From an uncultured Eubacterium sp. (GTDB lineage: Bacteria > Bacillota > Clostridia > Peptostreptococcales > Anaerovoracaceae), in NCBI GenBank assembly GCA_900542385.1, contig UQNP01000060.1, positions 1-9,813 on the forward strand: a stretch of DNA of 9,813 nt, in the 5' to 3' direction. Shown in pieces: positions 6,388 through 9,813 of the stretch; the stretch's first letter is position 1, and every line of letters starts with the position of its first letter. A program made the position numbers and the translations under genes. The notes beneath the pieces are model-generated. The model made no database searches, had not been told where the DNA came from, and saw only the letters and a list, made by a program, of their open reading frames with translations.

Positions 6388-6416
6388 ATTATAGCATATC
6401 CGACTTTTTCGTTCAA
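6388..6416 (-). promoter_or_regulatory. Sigma-A promoter for coaD
   Basis: A perfect -10 TATAAT (6388-6393), preceded by TATGC (a near extended -10), and a -35 TTGAAC (6411-6416) are separated by 17 bases. It fits the 64-base gap after rsmD and gives a leader of about 23 bases. Confidence 0.87.
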
Positions 6417-6422
6417 CTGTAT

Positions 6423-6959
6423 TCAACCATATATTGTCAGCTTGACTATCCCGTATTTCCTTTCTTTCAGTTTTGTAAAACCATATAGATCATCAGCCAG
6501 ATCTTCCTCTTTTCTGTGCTCCGCAACGATGATGCCATTCTCTTCAAGAAGACTGTGTTCATTTATAAGCCTGAAACATTCATCGAGCATTCCTGTCCCA
6601 TACGGCGGATCTAAAAATATTATATCGAATTTCTCATCCATGTTCATAAGATTTTTTTTATAATCTCCTGCGCAGATTCTAACGCCCTCTTCAATGCCGC
6701 AGTGTGTTATGTTATCCTTAAGCAGCTTCAGACTCTCCCTGGATATATCACAAAACACACATTCCTCTGCTCCTCTGCTTAGGGCTTCTATTCCTATACC
6801 TCCTGTCCCTGAGAACAGATCGAGAAACCGGCTTTCCGGGATCTCATTTGCCAACATACTGAACAGCGCTTCCTTTACTTTATCTGTTGTCGGTCTTATA
6901 CTATTTCCCAAAGGCGAGCCGAGCCTCCGCCCCTTATATTTCCCTGCTATGACTCTCAT
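6423..6959 (-). CDS. rsmD: 16S rRNA (guanine(966)-N(2))-methyltransferase
   Basis: A 178-residue SAM-dependent methyltransferase that makes m2G966 in the 16S rRNA of the small subunit. The N-terminus MRVIAGKYKGRRLGSP and RPTTDKVKEALFSML are family hallmarks. The SAM-binding motif I is FLDLFSGTGGIGIEALSRGA (45-64), and the catalytic motif IV is DIIFLDPPYGTG (112-123) with DPPY at 117-120. The length is standard. AGGAG lies 6 bases before ATG 6959. In many Firmicutes rsmD is next to coaD, as here, although coaD has its own promoter and need not be co-transcribed. Confidence 0.97.
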   Translation of the reverse strand: MRVIAGKYKGRRLGSPLGNSIRPTTDKVKEALFSMLANEIPESRFLDLFSGTGGIGIEALSRGAEECVFCDISRESLKLLKDNITHCGIEEGVRICAGDYKKNLMNMDEKFDIIFLDPPYGTGMLDECFRLINEHSLLEENGIIVAEHRKEEDLADDLYGFTKLKERKYGIVKLTIYG

Positions 6960-6997
6960 GTTAAACTCCTAAAAATAAAATTTCTGTTTACCTTTAA

Positions 6998-7026
6998 ATT
7001 TTAACACCTATCATCGGAAATATCCA
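6998..7026 (-). promoter_or_regulatory. Possible sigma-A promoter for rsmD
   Basis: TAAAAT (6998-7003) as the -10 and TGGATA (7021-7026) as the -35 are 17 bases apart. The -35 box lies within the 3' arm of an inverted repeat. The matches are moderate, but the preceding terminator makes a new promoter here likely. Confidence 0.4.
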
Positions 7027-7052
7027 CCTTAACGGATATATCCTCATATATC
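7016..7052 (-). repeat. Overlapping inverted repeats upstream of rsmD
   Basis: GGATATATCC (7034-7043) pairs with GGATATTTCC (7016-7025) at 9 of 10 positions around an 8-base loop. The same segment (7035-7041) can instead pair perfectly over 7 bases with 7046-7052. The two pairings exclude each other. They may be an operator over the -35 region or simply A/T-rich DNA; no U-tract follows. Confidence 0.4.
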
Positions 7053-7060
7053 GATCAAAA

Positions 7061-7108
7061 AATTGAAAAAGAGATATTCGCCTCGGTAAAAGGTAAATAT
7101 CTCCCTTT
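7061..7108 (-). terminator. Intrinsic terminator after the SASP gene
   Basis: GAGATATT (7096-7103) and AATATCTC (7071-7078) form an 8-bp stem, extendable by G-U and A-U pairs, with a 17-base loop. TTTTTC and a further T6 run follow. It lies about 30 bases past the SASP stop. Confidence 0.75.
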
Positions 7109-7138
7109 TCATTTAATCAGTCTGATATCCGTTCATCG

Positions 7139-7339
7139 TTATTTTCCGGACATCTGCTGTTCAGCCATCTCGACTAACTTTTTAGTCATATAGCCGCCTA
7201 CATAGCCGTTCTGTCTTGCCGTAAGGTTTCCCTTGTCAGTCTGATCATAGTTGGCAAGACCGAGCTCATTGGCAACTTCAGTCTTCAGGCTCTTCAATGC
7301 AGGCTTTGCGCTTACATTCATTTTATCCTGTAATGACAT
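7139..7339 (-). CDS. Alpha/beta-type small acid-soluble spore protein
   Basis: A 66-residue SASP of the alpha/beta family. These proteins coat forespore DNA, shift it towards an A-like form and protect it from UV and heat, and are degraded by the GPR protease at germination. The family signature GNLTARQNGYVGGYMTKKLV spans 37-56, and the GPR-type site TEVANELGL lies at 20-28, with cleavage expected after E21. The site is VAN rather than the more usual IAS or FAS. GGAGG lies 9 bases before ATG 7339; an overlapping ATG at 7343 is in another frame. The gene stands alone between recG and rsmD with its own terminator. It shows that the organism, or its recent ancestors, forms endospores. Confidence 0.95.
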   Translation of the reverse strand: MSLQDKMNVSAKPALKSLKTEVANELGLANYDQTDKGNLTARQNGYVGGYMTKKLVEMAEQQMSGK

Positions 7340-7382
7340 TCATTCTCACCTCCTGTACTAATAATTTAACCTGAGATGAAGA

Positions 7383-7413
7383 AAGTATTACAAGCAATTA
7401 TTTCATGTAATGC
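7383..7413 (-). promoter_or_regulatory. Possible sigma-G promoter for the SASP gene
   Basis: AATACTT (7383-7389) resembles the sigma-G -10 CATACTA, and GCATTA (7408-7413) resembles the -35 GCATA core, with 18 bases between. Forespore sigma-G control is the rule for SASP genes; the matches here are partial. Confidence 0.35.
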
Positions 7414-7488
7414 CGTGATTTGCCAGCCGGTGCAGCATACGTTCAAAACACATCGCCGAGCTCAAAATTCCGCATCAGAAAGTTGTTC

Positions 7489-9531
7489 CTAAAGATTGAA
7501 ACTGAAATCTCCTCCGAAAAATTTTTCGGTTCTTTTTCTCAAGATACTGTTTTCCTCATTTTCAAGCATCGGATCTTTTTTCAATATTTTCTTTGCTTCT
7601 TCCCTCGCATGATTCAAAACTTTTATATGCTTGACCATATCGGTTATTTTCAAATCAGGAATTCCATGCTGTCTTGTGCCGAAAATTTCTCCCGGACCTC
7701 TAAGCTTCAGATCTTCTTCCGCTATGTAAAATCCATCCGATGAACTTTCCATTATACGCCCTCTTTTTTCAGCTTGCTCAGAAGCTCCGCCGGTTATCAG
7801 AAAACAGTAGGATCTGTATTTTCCTCGCCCGACTCGTCCCCTGAGCTGATGAAGCTGCGCCAAGCCGAATCTTTCCGCATTTTCGATGACCATAACAGTT
7901 GCATTCGGTACATTTATACCCACTTCTATAACCACTGTGGCCGCAAGTATATCTATATCGCCCTCATAAAACCGTCTCATTATCTCATCCTTCTCCGCCT
8001 GCTTCATAGCACCGTGGAGCATTGCCGTATTGTATCCTTTAAAACGCTTTCTAAGTTCCTCATAGATCTGCACCACTGATTTTGCATCTATTTCATCCGA
8101 TTTTTCTATCAAAGGCGTCACTACATAGGCCTGTCGTCCTTCAGCCAGCTGTTTTTCTATGAAGTCATAGCATTTTTTTCTATCGTCCTCTTTTAGATTT
8201 CTTGTGATTATTTTCTGACGTCCTGGAGGGATTTCATCTATAACGGAAACATCAAGATCACCGTACATCACCATCGCCAATGTCCTCGGTATAGGAGTTG
8301 CGGTCATAACAAGTATATTTGAATTTTTCCCTTTGTTTTTCAGCTTTATTCTCTGATTTACTCCAAACCTGTGCTGTTCATCTGTTATAACAAGCCCTAT
8401 ATTATCAAACTCTACCTCTTCCTGTATGACCGCATGAGTGCCGACAAGCACCTGGATATCACCGTTTTTTACCTTTGCCAGCGTTTCCTTTCTTTCCGCT
8501 CCCTTTACGGACCCGGAAAGAAATCCTGTATTTATGCCATGTTTTCTGAAACTTTCACTGATAACGTCAAAATGCTGTCTTGCCAGTATCTCTGTAGGAG
8601 CCATCATTACCGATTGATATCCGCTTTTGGCTGCTTTATACATCGCCGTCTCTGCGACTGCCGTTTTTCCCGATCCCACGTCTCCCTGAATCAGACGATT
8701 CATCACCTTTTCACTTACAAGATCCTTTTCTATTTCATCTATACATCTCAGCTGTGCTCCGGTCAGTTTGTACTGAAACGAATCTATATACGGCCTCACG
8801 TCGACATCCTTTGAAAAGCCTATCCCGTTCTTTCCTTTTCTGATATTTTCTTTCGCAGCCATCAGTCCGGTCTGAAGTATCAGCGACTCATCAAAAATAA
8901 GCCTGTATTTTGCTTCCAGCAGTTTATGTTTTTCTTTTGGGAAATGTATATTCTCAAGAGCATAATCTATACCGCACAGATTATTTTCTCTGATCATATC
9001 TTCACTCAGCATATCTTTTACCATACTGTTCATATGTCTTATCTGCATCTGGTATGTACGCATTTCCCTCTGAGATATCCCCTTTGTAAGCGGATATACG
9101 GGAAGTATACCTGAAAACACTTTTTCATCAGCCTTATCAAACTCAGGATGCAGCATCTGTTTTTTACCGAAGTTCATTGAAATCTTTCCGTAAAAAACGT
9201 AATCCTCTCCTGTCTTAAACTTGTCTTTTACGTATTTTGCATTAAAAAAAACGACTTCCAGAGAGCCTGTATCATCTGTCACCAGCAACCTGAGTCGTTG
9301 TTTTCCTCCGTATCTGTATCTGTCTGCCGCTACAATGTCAGTTTTTCCTTTTATCAAAACCGTACTGCCCTCTGCTGCATCTCCTATCTTTACAGTTTTC
9401 CTTCTGTCCTCATAATCCCGCGGGAAAAACAGCAGCATGTCCTCAACAGTTCTTATTCCAAGCTTTTCAAGATATTCTGCTTTCTTGCTTCCTATACCTT
9501 TTATCTCCTTAACACTGTCCAAAAGCTCCAT
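7489..9531 (-). CDS. recG: ATP-dependent DNA helicase RecG
   Basis: A 680-residue superfamily 2 helicase that remodels stalled replication forks and branch-migrates Holliday junctions. An N-terminal HhH-like start (IKGIGSKKAEYLEKLGI) leads to the OB-fold wedge domain (about 50-135) that splits the fork. The motor follows: Walker A GDVGSGKT (283-290), Walker B DEQH in VITDEQHRFG (381-390), motif III TATPIPRT (410-417), ATVVIEVGINVP (531-542) and motif VI HQLRGRVGRG (561-570). The RecG-specific RGPGEIFGTRQHG (611-623) is present. The length is normal. ATG 9531 overlaps the previous stop by one base (TAATG), with AGAGGTG upstream, so translation is coupled to the Asp23-family gene. No terminator is visible after the stop. 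Confidence 0.98.
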   Translation of the reverse strand: MELLDSVKEIKGIGSKKAEYLEKLGIRTVEDMLLFFPRDYEDRRKTVKIGDAAEGSTVLIKGKTDIVAADRYRYGGKQRLRLLVTDDTGSLEVVFFNAKYVKDKFKTGEDYVFYGKISMNFGKKQMLHPEFDKADEKVFSGILPVYPLTKGISQREMRTYQMQIRHMNSMVKDMLSEDMIRENNLCGIDYALENIHFPKEKHKLLEAKYRLIFDESLILQTGLMAAKENIRKGKNGIGFSKDVDVRPYIDSFQYKLTGAQLRCIDEIEKDLVSEKVMNRLIQGDVGSGKTAVAETAMYKAAKSGYQSVMMAPTEILARQHFDVISESFRKHGINTGFLSGSVKGAERKETLAKVKNGDIQVLVGTHAVIQEEVEFDNIGLVITDEQHRFGVNQRIKLKNKGKNSNILVMTATPIPRTLAMVMYGDLDVSVIDEIPPGRQKIITRNLKEDDRKKCYDFIEKQLAEGRQAYVVTPLIEKSDEIDAKSVVQIYEELRKRFKGYNTAMLHGAMKQAEKDEIMRRFYEGDIDILAATVVIEVGINVPNATVMVIENAERFGLAQLHQLRGRVGRGKYRSYCFLITGGASEQAEKRGRIMESSSDGFYIAEEDLKLRGPGEIFGTRQHGIPDLKITDMVKHIKVLNHAREEAKKILKKDPMLENEENSILRKRTEKFFGGDFSFNL

Positions 9532-9813
9532 TATCTGCTCACCTCTATATGTCTTTTAACTATGTTTTTGGAAAGAGTTCCCGTCACTATTATCTTGACA
9601 GTCCTGGGTTTTTCTCCCATCTTTTTCTCCATATTATCATATATATAATCTATTATTTTCCCCGTTGCTTTCTTTATGCTCGTTCCAAAATGTATTATTA
9701 CATAAACAGTGATCACAAGACCTGATTTTTCTTCCTTTACCTGTATCCCTCCGGCTTCTTCATCATACAGATTCATCCTGGAAGCTATTCCCGGCACCAC
9801 ATTCATGTATTTT
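9531..9813 (-). CDS. Asp23/Gls24 (YloU-like) family protein, 5' end cut by window edge
   Basis: The open frame continues past an internal ATG (9806) to the window edge, and the visible part starts at the family's VVPGIASR region, so the first 20 to 30 residues lie outside. The visible 94 residues include GGIQVKEEKSGLVITVYVII and FGTSIKKATGKIIDYI, the alternating strands and helix of the Asp23 domain. Members are soluble, envelope-associated proteins; YloU-type ones of about 120 residues often lie near dak-like kinase genes and recG. Biochemical function is unclear. The stop overlaps the recG start, so the two form an operon. Confidence 0.85.
   Translation of the reverse strand, partial: KYMNVVPGIASRMNLYDEEAGGIQVKEEKSGLVITVYVIIHFGTSIKKATGKIIDYIYDNMEKKMGEKPRTVKIIVTGTLSKNIVKRHIEVSR

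Noticed and set aside
9531..9806. Asp23-family gene as a complete 91-residue protein starting at 9806
   Set aside because: The frame is open to the window edge, and the N-terminal part of the domain would be missing, so the true start is outside.
1..9813. CRISPR arrays, tRNA or rRNA genes, insertion sequences, prophage or defence genes
   Set aside because: I looked for regular repeats, clover-leaf patterns, transposase or integrase motifs and target duplications and saw none.

Overview
The window is a compact stretch of chromosome in which every convincing gene lies on the minus strand. It suggests an anaerobic, endospore-forming, low-to-moderate GC Firmicute of the class Clostridia. The reasons are an alpha/beta small acid-soluble spore protein, a YlbJ/SpoVV-type sporulation membrane protein, acetate kinase, strong AGGAGG-type ribosome sites, and a recG-rsmD-coaD-ylbJ-tmcAL-ackA-rpmF order that resembles the core of many clostridial genomes. 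I cannot assign a genus. I see no phage, insertion sequence, CRISPR, tRNA or rRNA, and no sign of recent transfer.

Read in the direction of transcription (right to left): the 3' part of an Asp23/Gls24 (YloU-like) gene overlaps recG by one base. A short gap with a possible forespore promoter leads to a monocistronic spore-DNA protein gene closed by a hairpin terminator. rsmD follows, with its own leader containing overlapping inverted repeats. coaD then has a near-consensus housekeeping promoter and is followed closely by a coiled-coil protein of unknown function. The start codon of ylbJ lies inside a 15-bp-arm inverted repeat, and ylbJ is tightly followed by tmcAL (ylbM). ackA has its own near-consensus promoter just beyond the tmcAL stop. 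rpmF has a strong promoter and a perfect intrinsic terminator. The last two genes are an Spx/ArsC-like thioredoxin-fold protein and an EamA-family transporter that runs off the left edge.

Functionally the window mixes DNA repair (RecG), ribosome biogenesis (RsmD, L32), tRNA wobble modification with acetate (TmcAL), CoA synthesis (CoaD), acetate/ATP metabolism (AckA) and sporulation (SASP, YlbJ). The sporulation genes are set among housekeeping genes but appear separated from them by hairpins and promoters. The points most worth a second look are the hairpin over the ylbJ start, the unusually short YlbJ, the uncharacterised coiled-coil protein, the ackA leader repeats, and rpmF without its usual DUF177 and plsX partners. 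I found nothing that supports a wholly new multi-gene system; this is mainly a core region.
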